Under the pieces are notes generated by a model. The model searched no databases. It had not been told where the DNA came from and saw only the letters and a program-made list of their open reading frames with translations. From the NCBI GenBank assembly GCA_035772405.1, contig JAYKKM010000506.1, forward strand, positions 1,750,501 through 1,814,500: a stretch of 64,000 nucleotides of DNA, in the 5' to 3' direction. This DNA comes from Chrysogorgia sp. JL179-B06. Lineage: Eukaryota > Cnidaria > Anthozoa > Scleralcyonacea > Chrysogorgiidae. This document shows positions 11,410-22,533 of this stretch, piece after piece. Every line of letters begins with the position of its first letter. The stretch's first letter is position 1. The position numbers and the translations under genes were made by a program.

Positions 11410-11922
11410 ACTTTTATTAAAAACGGGAACGAAAGAACAACAGTACAAATTACGCCAATTACTATAGCACTGAAAAGAAGAGCTTGTAGTATTGTACGAA
11501 AGTGCATCAATAAAGAATTATCACCTCCGATGAATACATATTTTGAAATTATGTCACATGAACGATGCACAATTAGGAACAATAACCTATCCATTAGGTT
11601 ACCTAAAGTAAAAACAGAGTGTGTACGGAACGGATTTTACTATCAAGCTGCTCACCTGTACAACCTACTACCGTTATCAATCCGAAGTTTACAAGTAGAA
11701 TTCTTATTTTATGAACAATTGAATGATTTTAACTTTTAACTTTTAGTTATTTTAAATTTTTATAGTTATACTTTTATTTACAACTGAACTTTTATATATA
11801 TATTCTTATTGTCATCTAAATTTTACTTATTTACACATTATTTAACAGGTCTCGTTTGGAAAACAGTGTACACACTGAAATGACTATCCTGTATCAACAT
11901 TTTGTAAATAAATAAAAAAATT
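11410..11922 (+). mobile_element. LINE 3' end inserted in unit 1 only
   Basis: The fragment encodes RNNNLSIRLPKVKTECVRNG and FYYQAAHLYNLLPLSIRSLQ. This is the extreme C-terminus of a CR1/L2-type reverse transcriptase. It ends after an A-rich AAATAAATAAAAAAA tail. Unit 2 has the uninterrupted site near 40,220-40,240, so the insertion followed the duplication, or was lost from unit 2. Confidence 0.75.
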
Positions 11923-12077
11923 AGCATGCGCTTTAAAAACTAACGAATTTAATGCGAATTTAGCATTACAATTCTTTTTGTTGACCTTTCGCCATCGCAT
12001 ACGCGGTTTCGGTGGCGTTCAGTGAGCTCGAACGTTCGCGGATGTTCGCGGACAGTGTTTAGTAGGACCCCATTATG

Positions 12078-12722
12078 TTCACAGGTTTGTGAAAATCTTC
12101 GTACACTTCGTCAAAAATCAAAAAAAATCAAAAAATCTTACTAATTTTAATAAAAATCCAGAATCCCAAAATCCCCAAAAATCCCACGAAATCTCTAAAT
12201 ATTTCAGAAAATACTCGGAAAAAAACAATAAAAACCTCAACATCATCGCAAAATCGAGAAATTTATCAAATTTTGAAAAATCTCCCACGGAATATCCTAT
12301 TTAAACCCTTAAAATACCCTTATATCCTTCCATACCCTCGAAATCTCCATGTTCAGTGCAATACTTCATGTAAGAATTTTTTATCACTGAGGAGGTCGGG
12401 AGAAAAATGGCGACAAACACGTGTTTGGGTAAATAATTTAATTGACTGCACTCTTAAAATAATAAAATTTTAATAAAATGTTGTTTCCTTAACGTTCATT
12501 TACTTCGTTTTAAAAAAACAAACTCGATAGATTATATGTCGCAAAAAATTGCGGAAAAAGTTCGGCGAAAAAAAAACGGGGAAAATATTTCGAAAAAAAA
12601 TCTTGAAAAAATCCCAAAATCCCTGAAAATTTGGCAAAAAAATCCCAGAATCCCGAGAAAAATTGCAGCGATTTTTTTATCCCAAAAATCTTCGTACGCT
12701 TTTTTCAGAGTAATTTACCCCT
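12078..12722. other. AT-rich insertion in unit 1 (AAAATCCC-type sequence)
   Basis: Unit 2 joins CAGGTTTG directly to CCGGGAACATC (40,400). Unit 1 has about 645 bp between them. The insertion is bounded by near-direct repeats, AAAATCTTCGTACAC and AAAATCTTCGTACGC, and is full of AAAATCCCAAAA-like runs. No inverted ends or coding signal are seen. Confidence 0.55.
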
Positions 12723-13007
12723 CGTTTGCCGGGAACATCTCTAGGCTTCTGGGGGCATTCCCCCCAGAAAAATTTAATTTTGAAAGCTCCAGGAGTGCAT
12801 TTCCGGCGATTTCTGCAAGGAACATTCTGAAAAAATTTATCTGAAAGGTCTGGTAATATTTTTTTAAGATAAACAAGAAAATAGAATATTTGGAAATATT
12901 CCTTTGAGAATGGCAAGGCATGTCAGCAAATGTTTGAAACGAAGCACAAATTATTTACTTTTGGAAAGCGAGTAAATCGTGGCACTGGATATGGTCTAGA
13001 GATCCCA

Positions 13008-13212
13008 TGACATCATATATGATGTCTATACATTAACAAATAATCGCTAACCCCAAAATAACAAAGATCCTAACCCTCCATGTTTTACCAGTCCATGTTT
13101 TATCAGTCCATGTTTTATTAGTCCATGTTTTATCAGTCCATGTTTTATCAGTCCATGTTTTATCAGTGCAGTCCAGTCCATGTTTTATCTGTCCATGTTT
13201 TACAACATGCCA
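13008..13212. mobile_element. Half of a foldback element, unit 1
   Basis: This is the right arm and part of the central palindrome (CATCATATATGATG) of the element that is complete at 42,675-43,040. The left arm and about 0.9 kb of left flank are deleted. The right-hand target duplication TGATCGAT remains at 13,213-13,220. Confidence 0.75.
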
Positions 13213-13668
13213 TGATCGATGCCTCCTGGCTCCTCCTTTTCAATGCTGTTCACTGTATCAAATATAATGTATTTTCACACATATTTGCCATTTATATCCG
13301 TCAACATTGATTTGCGCGTGGCGTGTCCCAATGACTTTTGTCCAAGATTGTAGTTGCCAAAGCAGTAAAGCTATATCACCTATATATTTATTATATTTTT
13401 GTTAAAAAGTCTATATTTGTTGTAAATAGAATCTCAGGGTGTCCATCTGGTGCCCGGATAAGTTGGTCAACCCTGGCTATCCCATTGTACAACGGGAATT
13501 TCATAAAATGGCGTTACGAACACAATGCCAACAAATTCTGACAACGCGGAGATAATTTTGCAAAACGTAGCACCTAGCGTGGCCACAACACGGTTGATTA
13601 ATCTAACATTCCTCCCTAACTTGTTCCTTTCTCTAGGCAACCGTCATGTCAATAACAACAGGCTAACC

Positions 13669-13987
13669 ATGCCCTGCATGTCGTGTTCAATTCCCATCCG
13701 TTTCTTCTATCTATGTGTCATTCTATTGCTCATATTGCTTCTACATGTGTGGTACTTTGTGCCCATCCGATTCAACGTGGAGATTGCATTGACATCAGTA
13801 ATGAAGAAACATGCTTCTGATCTGGGAACGAAGCAGTCGCTCGTTGAGATCAAAAACACGTTCAGGAATAGCTGGTTGAGACTACTCAAGGCCAGAGTAG
13901 ACTGGCGAGCAATACTTTCTTCGTGCAGAGGAGTCACCGACTGGGGAAGCAGCGAACTAGGTTGGGAGAAAGAATTTAGAAGTTCCG
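13669..13987 (+). CDS. NXPE gene 2 exon 1: cytoplasmic tail, membrane anchor, stalk
   Basis: The start is the ATG of MPCMSCSIPIRFFYLCVILL. It puts a 20-plus-residue hydrophobic anchor 8 residues from the N-terminus, as in type II Golgi or plasma-membrane proteins. The exon ends SSG at G|GTAAGT, phase 1, which matches exon 2. An in-frame ATG upstream at 13,525 exists but would bury the anchor. The gene 3 copy differs by a few bases. Confidence 0.7.
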
Positions 13988-14237
13988 GTAAGTTCTTTGA
14001 AACGATACGATAGTAAAGGTTCTTCTTCCACGCCCGCGTAGCATCATGAAAATTCAAAATGCCACCAATCGCAGAGTTTTTTATGAAATCAAATCTTGTC
14101 GATTTTCAATTTTTAATCTTGCGTAACCGTGTTTTTCGATTCACGACTTCATAGGTCTTCTTATATGAGTTGCGCCCAGGGCTTTTCTAGAAAAACGAAA
14201 GTTTTTCAACCTGATTTGTGATAATTAATGCTACTCA

Positions 14238-14491
14238 TGGTCTAGTGATTACCACACATGTCTATGAGCTGGGAGACACAGGTTGAAATCCTGGGTCGGA
14301 CCTCCACTCAAGGTCTTAAAAATAATTGAGGAGAAAGTGCTGCCTTTGCAATAATATCAGCAAATGGTAAGACTTTCAGGTCTTCTCGGATACGACCTAA
14401 AATCGTAGGCCCTCGGAACCCCTATAATTGGGCTTTTAGCCGAACCCCTATAATTGGGCTTTTATTCCGTTCACCTAAGAGTGATAAATAT

Positions 14492-14522
<31 letters not shown>

Positions 14523-14524
14523 CT
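14238..14524 (+). mobile_element. tRNA-derived SINE, unit 1
   Basis: The head has an A-box-like TGGTCTAGTGA and a B-box-like GGTTGAAATCC at tRNA spacing. The body follows, then a tail of TAAAC repeats (14,496-14,523). The unit 2 copy (44,101-44,369) has the better A box, TGGTCTAGTGG. It cannot be a functional tRNA gene because the head is continuous with the SINE body. Confidence 0.7.
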
Positions 14525-14779
14525 TTGAATCGCACAGAATTACAGTAGGATTTCCTCCATTCTCCATATCAAATTTGCACTCGAAATTTATCGAGGCAAA
14601 TGTCCTAGCAGGGACATTTTTTTTATCTTCAGTCCTCTGATTTTTGTATACAAATCTGCAATTTCGCATATATGACATGATGAAGCGACAGTCTGATATA
14701 TGACAAAAGACTAAAATCCACCTGGTTACGTTTATAAATTATTGTAGAAACGTGTCAAAGCCATCTTGGCAACGGCGTG

Positions 14780-15745
14780 AGTGTTTGAATGTTTTAACGA
14801 TCACTGCCGCATACATGAACAATCGAGAAATCAAAGACTTGATTTTCTTTGTAAAGCTCTTTATGGTATTTCTGATTTAAATGGGCACAACTACAATTAT
14901 TTTGTTACTCACGGCCGAACACGACTTAATCTTAATCCAATTACTCTCATGCTAAAAAACCCATCTTGTAAAACTAGTATGTATCAGGCCTCTTACTTTA
15001 ACCGCATTGCAAAGTTGTGGAACAGTGTTTGTAAAGTCTAGTAGTTTTTCCAGTGTAACTATATTTCCTTTCCCGCCATTACTCAGCACTTTTGCTGTCT
15101 GTATTTGACGTGGATATAGGACCTGTACCTAGTCAATCGCAAGGGACTGCCCCTGTCACAGGGACTAAGACGCTAACCGGCTCATATATCAATGCAAGTG
15201 TTACGTATCAGGCCAAACATCGGTCCATTTGTAGTGGCGAAACGTATTTATGATACTATGATAAATCCGATTATTCTCTATTGCTACCCTGTATTATCTG
15301 GAATTTCGAAAACTTTAAACAATAAATTGGAATAAATACAAGACAGAGCAATTAAAATCATCGCTGACCCTGGTAATCTACATTTGGATATAGACAACAA
15401 TGAAACGTCGCTTAACCACATTGGACCGGAGTCACATAACACCTTGTTTCAGCGGCTCGAACACAACAAGAATACTCGTGGAAATGCATCATGTGTGTTA
15501 CTTCCAAAAATTCGCACTAGTATTGGAAAAAGTCATTTGCCTACCAGGGTGCTATGTGATATGCAATCAATTAGACAAATCTTTAAGGGATGAAATTTCT
15601 CTTGCACAAAATAAGTCAATTTGTTTTTAAGGTTCTTTAGAACTAACTTATTTATTTTGATTCCTACCAAATTTTATTGTATTTTACTTAAACACAGGTC
15701 CTTCATTGATACGAGAATCTTAGTTTTCTGAAGAAGTTAACCTGT
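14780..15745 (+). mobile_element. LINE 3' fragments, reverse transcriptase C-terminus, unit 1
   Basis: It encodes YQASYFNRIAKLWNSVCK at 14,980-15,040 and VFDVDIGPVPSQSQGTAP near 15,105. A second piece includes NNKLE and FQRLEHNKNTRGNASCVLLP (15,300-15,500). Such H-x-x-N-T-R and W-N blocks mark the C-terminal tail of CR1/L2-type reverse transcriptases. Stops and deletions show a dead copy. The tail TATAATTATAAAGAATTATT is split by the 6.8 kb insertion. Confidence 0.7.
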
Positions 15746-16190
15746 GCAAAAAAAGTCTGAGTAAATCTACTCAAAATCTTGCGTTCAATGATGCACCCAC
15801 AGTAACGCAAAATATTGCGTATATTTACTCAACATTTGAGTAACTTTACTCAACATTTGAGTAACTTTACTCACGGCTTTGGTAAAACTACTCAAAATTT
15901 GAGTAGAAATTACTCAGACAAAATGCACCCACAGTAACGCAAAATCTTGCGTAGAATGACGATTTACGCAAAACGTTGCGTAAATCTACTCACAATTGGA
16001 GTAGACTTACTCAAAATGTGAGTAGACATTACTCACATGAAATGCACCCACAGTAACGCAAAATCTTGCGTAGAATGACGATTTACGCAAAACGTTGCGT
16101 AAATCTACTCATATCCAGAGTATACAAACTCGAAATACGAGTAGAAATTACTCAAACGAAATGCACAGTGGACACAAAACAACGCACATG
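15746..16190. repeat. Left subterminal repeat array of the 6.8 kb insertion
   Basis: Three to four units of about 120-135 bp begin ATGCACCCACAGTAACGCAA (near 15,789, 15,922 and 16,040). Each holds paired GCGTA/TACGC and ACTCA/TGAGT motifs facing each other. Such pairs can form small hairpins or act as spaced protein-binding sites. Confidence 0.75.
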
Positions 16191-16261
16191 AAGTTGTTTT
16201 AAAATGTATATAATAAAGTATTGAAGGTTAGAATAATAAGTGTAATAAATTATACATTTCA

Positions 16262-16280
16262 ATAATCAAGATTATATATA

Positions 16281-16318
<38 letters not shown>
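16262..16318. repeat. TA dinucleotide microsatellite
   Basis: An almost pure run of alternating TA, self-complementary, lies inside the left part of the insertion. Confidence 0.85.
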
Positions 16319-16320
<2 letters not shown>

Positions 16321-16329
16321 ATAACTCAA

Positions 16330-16511
16330 CTAGTTGTAATATAAGTGTTCCAACGCCACCATGGGCCACCATGACCCAGAACGGGAAAACGAAATCTGGT
16401 TGTCTGCCACAATGACGATCTCCTCGGGCACTTTCAAGCTACCTTTGAAAATAATGCTTGTACTGACGATTTCCTCGCAATTGCTACTTCCTTGACGGTT
16501 TTGGCCGGATC
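16330..16511 (-). CDS. Candidate terminal exon in the 6.8 kb insertion (unknown)
   Basis: On the minus strand CTTTTATTACAG is followed by a 59-codon open stretch ending in TAG. It includes SSNCEEIVSTSIIFKGSLKV and PEEIVIVADNQISFSRSGSW. The splice acceptor is good and the composition looks coding. I do not recognise the family, and no donor-bearing partner exon was identified on this strand. Confidence 0.35.
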
Positions 16512-17096
16512 CTGTAATAAAAGTTAATACAATACGTTATATTACAACGTAGTAGAACAGAAGGAAAAGCGGTTTGGGAAATGGAAGAGAAAAAGGATAG
16601 CTATGGCCATACTGCATGTATATATACTGTAACAATCACAATTAATATGTTTGGATAGATCTCTTTCGTAATGGCGGCCTTAACTATTCTTTTATACGAA
16701 GCAAAAAAAAATTATTTGGGATTACAGACCACACGAAAGCGGTCAGAAAGGCTAATTTAAATGAAATAAATAATTATTTATTATTAATATTATTTATTAA
16801 TAATAATAATAAGTAATTACTAATTGACAGTAATTATATATTATTATTATTTGTAAATATACTTTTAAATTCTGGGTCCGCAGTAATTGGCTATAGTTGC
16901 GGTCACCCTGCCATTGTTTTATTACTATATAATGTAATCTATGTTAGGATTCTTTTTTGGCGTTTTTTTGCACAATGGTGAAGCTACTGTAATAAAATAA
17001 AATAAAAATTCAAATCAAATGAATACACTATAAGAAGATTAAACGAAGTACTTCTGCGGTTTGCTGTAATGAAAAATGAAATAGGTCTACTTTTAG

Positions 17097-17257
17097 ACAT
17101 GTACTTCATCAGGGAGCTTGTCGAGTTGTCGGGCGATTCTTACATCAGCAGCATACGCATAATTGCAAAATGTGACAAACATTTGGATTTCAAAAGGTAC
17201 TCAATAAGGCAAAGAGCATTACTCGTTGTGGCACATCGTTTTACTGTAAGATTCAAG
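17097..17257 (+). CDS. Candidate exon in the 6.8 kb insertion (unknown)
   Basis: The exon follows CTACTTTTAG and ends at AAG|GTGAGTA, an excellent donor. It encodes MYFIRELVELSGDSYISSIR and HLDFKRYSIRQRALLVVAHR, ending phase 0. That phase matches the GCTGCTTGT acceptor exons of the tandem array downstream. The family is not recognised. The start could instead be the ATG at 17,069 if the exon is 5'-terminal. Confidence 0.4.
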
Positions 17258-18125
17258 GTGAGTAAACATTTTAAAAGTATTTGTGAATGCTGTAGACATG
17301 AATAGCCAAGGGATGGCATGCAGGGAGAGAGCATGATGGAGACATTTAACTTTCGATTAATGTAATTTTAAACTTACAGAAATAAATTCAAGAAAGTTCT
17401 TAGTTTATTTATGAGTTAAATGAAATGGATTGCCATGGTTGCCATGGCAACTTCTGCACGTTCATCTAGAATGAAAAAACACTAATTATTCATTGTTGGG
17501 AGAAACACTAATTAAGCATGAGGTCATATCTATATTTGGTTAATATTTGGCCATTAGGAATTGTACATTTTGGTACAGTCAAACTCTTCTTAGCGGACAC
17601 CCGGTCCTGTGGACACCAATCCATTTTTCTTATATACAATAGTTGTCTACTGTACATTCATTAACTTCAAAGTGTCCAAGAAATTCCTTTTATATATGTT
17701 TCTGGTCTTTCTTAATTCCTAGCCAGCTCAATAATGCCATCAACAACCTGATGGAAGTTGTGTTTAAATGACTTGGTCAAACTTGAATTAAGCATACTGG
17801 TACCTGTAAGTAGTCTTTCAAACTCAGCAACAATCTAATAAAAAAATGAAACAAAAACATATTGGAAGATTTGAATGTACTGCAACATTATGCTATTTAT
17901 GCACAATGCAAATATTATAAATATAGTACTCAGTCATTACTAATAATACCAAGAAGTATCACATGGATGCAATGATAGAACAATATGGGAATCAGTCAAA
18001 TAACTGTTGCTAAAACATGGAGAGAGCACATAAAAGGGAAAACACTCCATAAAATTCATGCTAGTCTGACTTTAACTGGGGAAACAAGACTCAAAATATG
18101 ACTTCTTCACCTCTTTTTCAACCAT
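17258..18125. other. Non-coding interval inside the 6.8 kb insertion
   Basis: AT-rich sequence with no convincing exon. A TGCCATGGTTGCCATGGCAA palindrome lies near 17,430. The interval may be the intron between the exon at 17,097-17,257 and the tandem cassettes. Confidence 0.4.
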
Positions 18126-18129
18126 TGAT

Positions 18130-20590
18130 GATTGTGGTAATTTGGTAATCGGTCAACAGCTAATACTGCATCAACATAATTGTATACTTTTCTGTGACTC
18201 GGGTCCTGACTTTGCAATTCTCAACAACAGGCGGCTTCAGAACCACCTCGAAGAGATAATGGTAAAAGGCAGCATAAACCACCTTCCCAAAAGCTGTTAA
18301 ACAGCACTGCCAGTGTAGGACAAAAGTCACCTACACCACAAATCAACTATTATCGGTATTTAATTTTTCAAAAGGAAAATTATTAATTCACATTATAACA
18401 TGTCTACCTGTAGTACTGTCTGTATATACTATTTGTTATTACAGCTACTCCTATATTCAACATGTTTTCCAATTGTTAAAAATAATCAATCTATAATGCT
18501 TGAGTAATAGATTCAATGTTGATGTTGTTTATTGTTTATTTAGTTAATTAACTAATATGCATTTACCACAAGAAATACAAAATGGAAAAATTTGGTCATT
18601 GTGGATTTAGATATATACTGTATATAATTATGTATCTCTCCTCTTTGTCAGGCTGCTTGTATAAACATGCAACCCAAAAGAGGTACTGGTGAAAGGCGGC
18701 CAAAGACCACCTTACCAGCAACAGCTAATACTGCATCAACATAATTGTATACTTTTCTGTGACTCGGGTCCTGACTTTGCAATTCTCAACGACAGGCGGC
18801 TTCAGAACCACCTGGAAGAGATAATGGTAAAAGGCGGCATAAACCACCTTCCCAAAAGCTGTTAAACAGCACTGCCAGTGTAGGACAAAAGTCACCTAGA
18901 CCACAAATGAACTATTATTGGTATCTAATTTTTCAAAAGGAAAATTCTTAATTCACATTATAACATTGTCTACCTGTAGTACTGTACAGGGTATATACTA
19001 TTTGTTATTACAGCTACTCCTATATTCAAATGTTTTCCAATTGTTAAAAATAATCAATCTATAATGCTTGAGTAATAGATTCAATGTTGATGTTTTTTAT
19101 TTATTAATATGCATTTACCACAAGAAATAACAAAATGGAAAAAAGTTGGTCATTGTGGATTTAGATGTATACTGTATATAATTATGTATCTCTCCTCTTT
19201 GTCAGGCTGCTTGTATAAACATCCAAACCAAAAGAGGTACTGGTGAAAGGCGGCCGAAGACCACCTTACCAGCAACAGCTAATACTGCATCAACATAATT
19301 GTATACTTTTCTGTGACTCGGGTCCTGACTTTGCAATTCTCAACGACAGGCGGCTTCAGAACCACCTGGAAGAGATAATGGTAAAAGGCGGCATAAACCA
19401 CCTTCCCAAAAGCTGTTAAACAGCACTGCCAGTGTAGGACAAAAGTCACCTAGACCACAAATGACCTATTATTGATATCCAATTTTTTCAAAAGGAAAAT
19501 TCTTAATTCACATTATAACATTGTCTACCTGTAGTACTGTATATACTATTTGTTATTACAGCTACTCCTATATTCAAAATATGTTTTCCAATTGTTAAAA
19601 ATAATCAATCTATAATGTTTGAGCAATAGATTCAATGTTGATGTTGTTTATTTAGTTAATTAACTAATATGCATTTACCGCAAGAAATACAAAATGGAAA
19701 AATTTGGTCATTGTGGATTTAGATGTATACTGTATATAATTATGTATCTCTCCTCTTTGTCAGGCTGCTTGTATAAATGTGCAACCCAAAAGAGGTACTG
19801 GTGAAAGGCGGCCGAAGACCACCTTACCAGCAACAGCTAATACTGCATCAACATAATTGTATACTTTTCTGTGACTCTGGTCCTGACTTTGCAATTCTCA
19901 ACGACAGGCGGCTTCAGAACCACCTGGAAGAGATAATGGTAAAAGGCGGCATAAACCACCTTCCCAAAAGCTGTTAAACAGCACTGCCAGTGTAGGACAA
20001 AAGTCACCTAGACCACAAATGAACTATTATTGGTATCTAATTTTTCAAAAAGAAAATTCTTAATTCACATTATAACATTGTCTACCTGTAGTACTGTACA
20101 GGGTATATACTATTTGTTATTACAGCTACTCCTATATTCAAATATTTTCCAATTGTTAAAAATAATCAATCTATAATGCTTGAGTAATAGATTCAATGTT
20201 GATGTTTTTTATTTAGTTATTTAATTAATATGCATTTACCACAAGAAATACAAAATGGAAAAAAGTTGGTCATTGTGGATTTAGATGTATACTTATAATT
20301 ATGTATCTCTCCTCTTTGTCAGGCTGCTTGTATAAACATGCAACCCAAAAGAGCTACTGGTGAAAGGCGGCCAAAGACCACCTTACCAGCAACAGCTAAT
20401 ACTGCATCAACATAATTGTATACTTTTCTGTGACTCGGGTCCTGACTTTGCAATTCTCAACGACAGGCAGCTTCAGAACCACCTGGAAGAGTTAAATATG
20501 GTAAAAGGCGGCATAAACCATAAACCTTCCCAAAAGCTGTTAAATAGCAATGCCAGTCTAGGCCAAGTCACCTACCACAAATGACCTAAT
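18130..20590 (+). repeat. Five tandem ~557-bp cassettes with exon-like segments
   Basis: The motif GACTTTGCAATTCTCAAC recurs at 18,208, 18,773, 19,327, 19,885 and 20,443, a spacing of 554-565 bp. Units 2-5 carry the acceptor CTCCTCTTTGTCAG followed by codons for AACINMQPKRGTGERRPKTT, stopping about 30 residues in. All units carry a second acceptor-like CAACGACAG or CAACAACAG, followed by AASEPPGRDNGKRRHKPPSQ. The two segments resemble each other, so each cassette may itself be an older duplication. Both start in phase 0, compatible with the exon ending at 17,257. Confidence 0.65.
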
Positions 20591-22044
20591 ATAGGTAATT
20601 TATTTGACAATATTTTAATTGACGAAATATTAAATGTAATAGTTTTTGAGTCTATTAAATGCTTGAAAAATTTGGCTTGGATTGGTTTAGGTCAACATGT
20701 TTGGTTAAAGCGTGGTTTAAAGTTCATTCAACAGTTTTCAGATAATAAAATTGCAAGTTTAAACAAATATAATATGTTGCACACACCTCAGGCTCGATTT
20801 CATGCTTAACGATCTTGTCTTCACGAAATTTCTCGATCTCGATGTCTTGATGATTCGTCGTTCGTGTTGGTTATATTTTCTACTCTTCTAAAGCTTTTAA
20901 GAATTTCATCCCATCTCTGATTATCGGAATAAGAAGCTTGTTAGCTCGTATACTGAAACTGAATAACGCGGCACCATAAATTTTATTCTCTATTGTTACA
21001 AAGAAAGGGAAAAGGCTGGATGTAGTTTATTAGTTACTAGTGTATAGCCGTAGGTATTTTATTTCCTGACCACATATTTCCTAGCCGCATGGAATTGGGC
21101 GCAATAACTACATGCATGAGTTTAAAAACACAAATTCCTTTGCCTGCGGATAGAATCCTCAAGCATAAACTGTCGTCCGCCATGAAGCGCCAATATGATT
21201 AAAATCAGAATACAGGTAATCGAAGGGGTTACTAACACTTTCCTCCGCAGAGCCAGAGGCTTCTTGCGCTTTTTTGTCGAGTTCGGACAGATGAGACAGA
21301 GTAACAAACACTTATAGCATCATGCCTAACCTTTGCGTTTCGTGTTGGCGAAATATGTTTCACATATTTTCCAATAAGAAAACGGCTTTACTGTAGTTTA
21401 GGTAGTAAATTATATACGTGTCCTGATGAGTTGAATATAGAAATACGTTTAGAAGGCATACCTTTGAATTGATCACAATATTCTTCAAATGCAGTCTTTG
21501 CTAACTACTCTTGGATTTGCGCAGTTGATTGTTCCATCCTCGATGCTTGTTTAAACCAAAATGTAAAGCAAAAGCCTTGCCAATGCCACCGACTACCAAC
21601 CTCTCTGACCGTTTTCAATGCGGCGCCTTTTCTTCTTGATCTATGATTGGCTGCGCATCAGCATGAAGTGTGACATACGTACGTCACTTGACAAAACAAT
21701 CTTCTCATATTGCAGACTAGTAATCCAGTGACACTTTTCAAATGATATTTTCACCACATCTCTGTTTTTCACATATAGTGATATATTGCCACAGTCCGTG
21801 TTATATCTTCATATATATATATATAATAATTACAAATCTCTAAATGTTTAGCTGCCCATTTTGCGCTGGATTTTCACTCAGCGCGCACATTTAACACATT
21901 ACTGCATCACATAATGTTTGTTCACAGTATACGAGCCCAATTTTCTGATACTCGTGCGGAGACTGTAATCATTTAATATTTATTCAGAAAATTTGAATCA
22001 TTCAAGTCACACTTGCGATGAAAGCATATATTTGTAAACGTTGC
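20591..22044. other. Right interior of the 6.8 kb insertion, no clear gene
   Basis: A minus-strand open frame at 21,122-21,307 encodes a basic then hydrophobic stretch (KKRKKPLALRRKV, then LILIILAL) but has no supporting splice signals. Around 21,650-21,700 are CCAAT-like TGATTGGCTG and the palindrome GACATACGTACGTCAC, which could be promoter elements for leftward transcription. Confidence 0.3.
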
Positions 22045-22533
22045 TGTAGTGAGTAACCTTACTCATATAGATGATGTAAATGTTCTACTCATTGCTTGAG
22101 TAATATTACTCAATTCTCCAAATTCTACTCAGAATGTTGAGTAACTTTCTACTCAATCAATTGCGTAGAAATTTACTTATGCTAACTTTACTCGAGTTTT
22201 TGCGTACATTTACTCAGCATTTGAGTAAACTGGTAGTTTTTACACAAAGAATGAGTAACCTTACTCATATAGAGGATGTTCTACTCATTGTCTGAGTAAT
22301 ATTACTCAATTCTCCAAATTCTACACAGAACGTTGAGTAACTTTCTACTCAACTAATCGCGTAAAAATACTCATACTATCTTTACTCAAATTTGTGCGTA
22401 TATTTACACAATATTTTGAGTAAACTGCTGGTTTTACTCGAATATTGAGTAGCCTTACTCAAAATCTGCGTAGTTCTACGCAAATTTGCGTAGTTCTACG
22501 CAAATTCAAAAGTGCATTTTTTGCAGTGTTTTA
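22045..22533. repeat. Right subterminal repeat array of the 6.8 kb insertion
   Basis: Two units of about 200 bp begin GAGTAACCTTACTCATATAG (near 22,051 and 22,251). TTACTCA/TGAGTAA and GCGTA/TACGC pairs fill the rest. The terminus is TGCATTTTTTGCAGTG. Confidence 0.75.

Larger units (their letters stand above)
15746..22533. mobile_element. 6.8 kb insertion (candidate novel DNA transposon) in intron 1 of NXPE gene 2
   Basis: Unit 2 has the empty site: AAGTTAACCTGT runs straight into ATAATTATAAAG (45,500-45,525). In unit 1 these sequences are 6.8 kb apart. The outermost bases form short inverted ends, TGCAAAAAA at the left and TTTTTTGCA at the right. The subterminal 450-490 bp at both ends are dense in TTACTCA/TGAGTAA and ACGCAA/TTGCGT. 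This is the layout of DNA transposons with subterminal transposase-binding arrays, such as CACTA. I recognise no transposase domain. The target duplication is unresolved; TGT is possible. Confidence 0.7.

Noticed and set aside
13525..13668. N-terminal extension of NXPE exon 1 from the upstream ATG
   Set aside because: The extra 48 residues have no family support and would place the anchor internally. The segment is also compatible with 5' UTR or intron.
14238..14310. tRNA gene
   Set aside because: A and B boxes are present but the sequence continues into a SINE body and TAAAC tail. No acceptor stem closes it.
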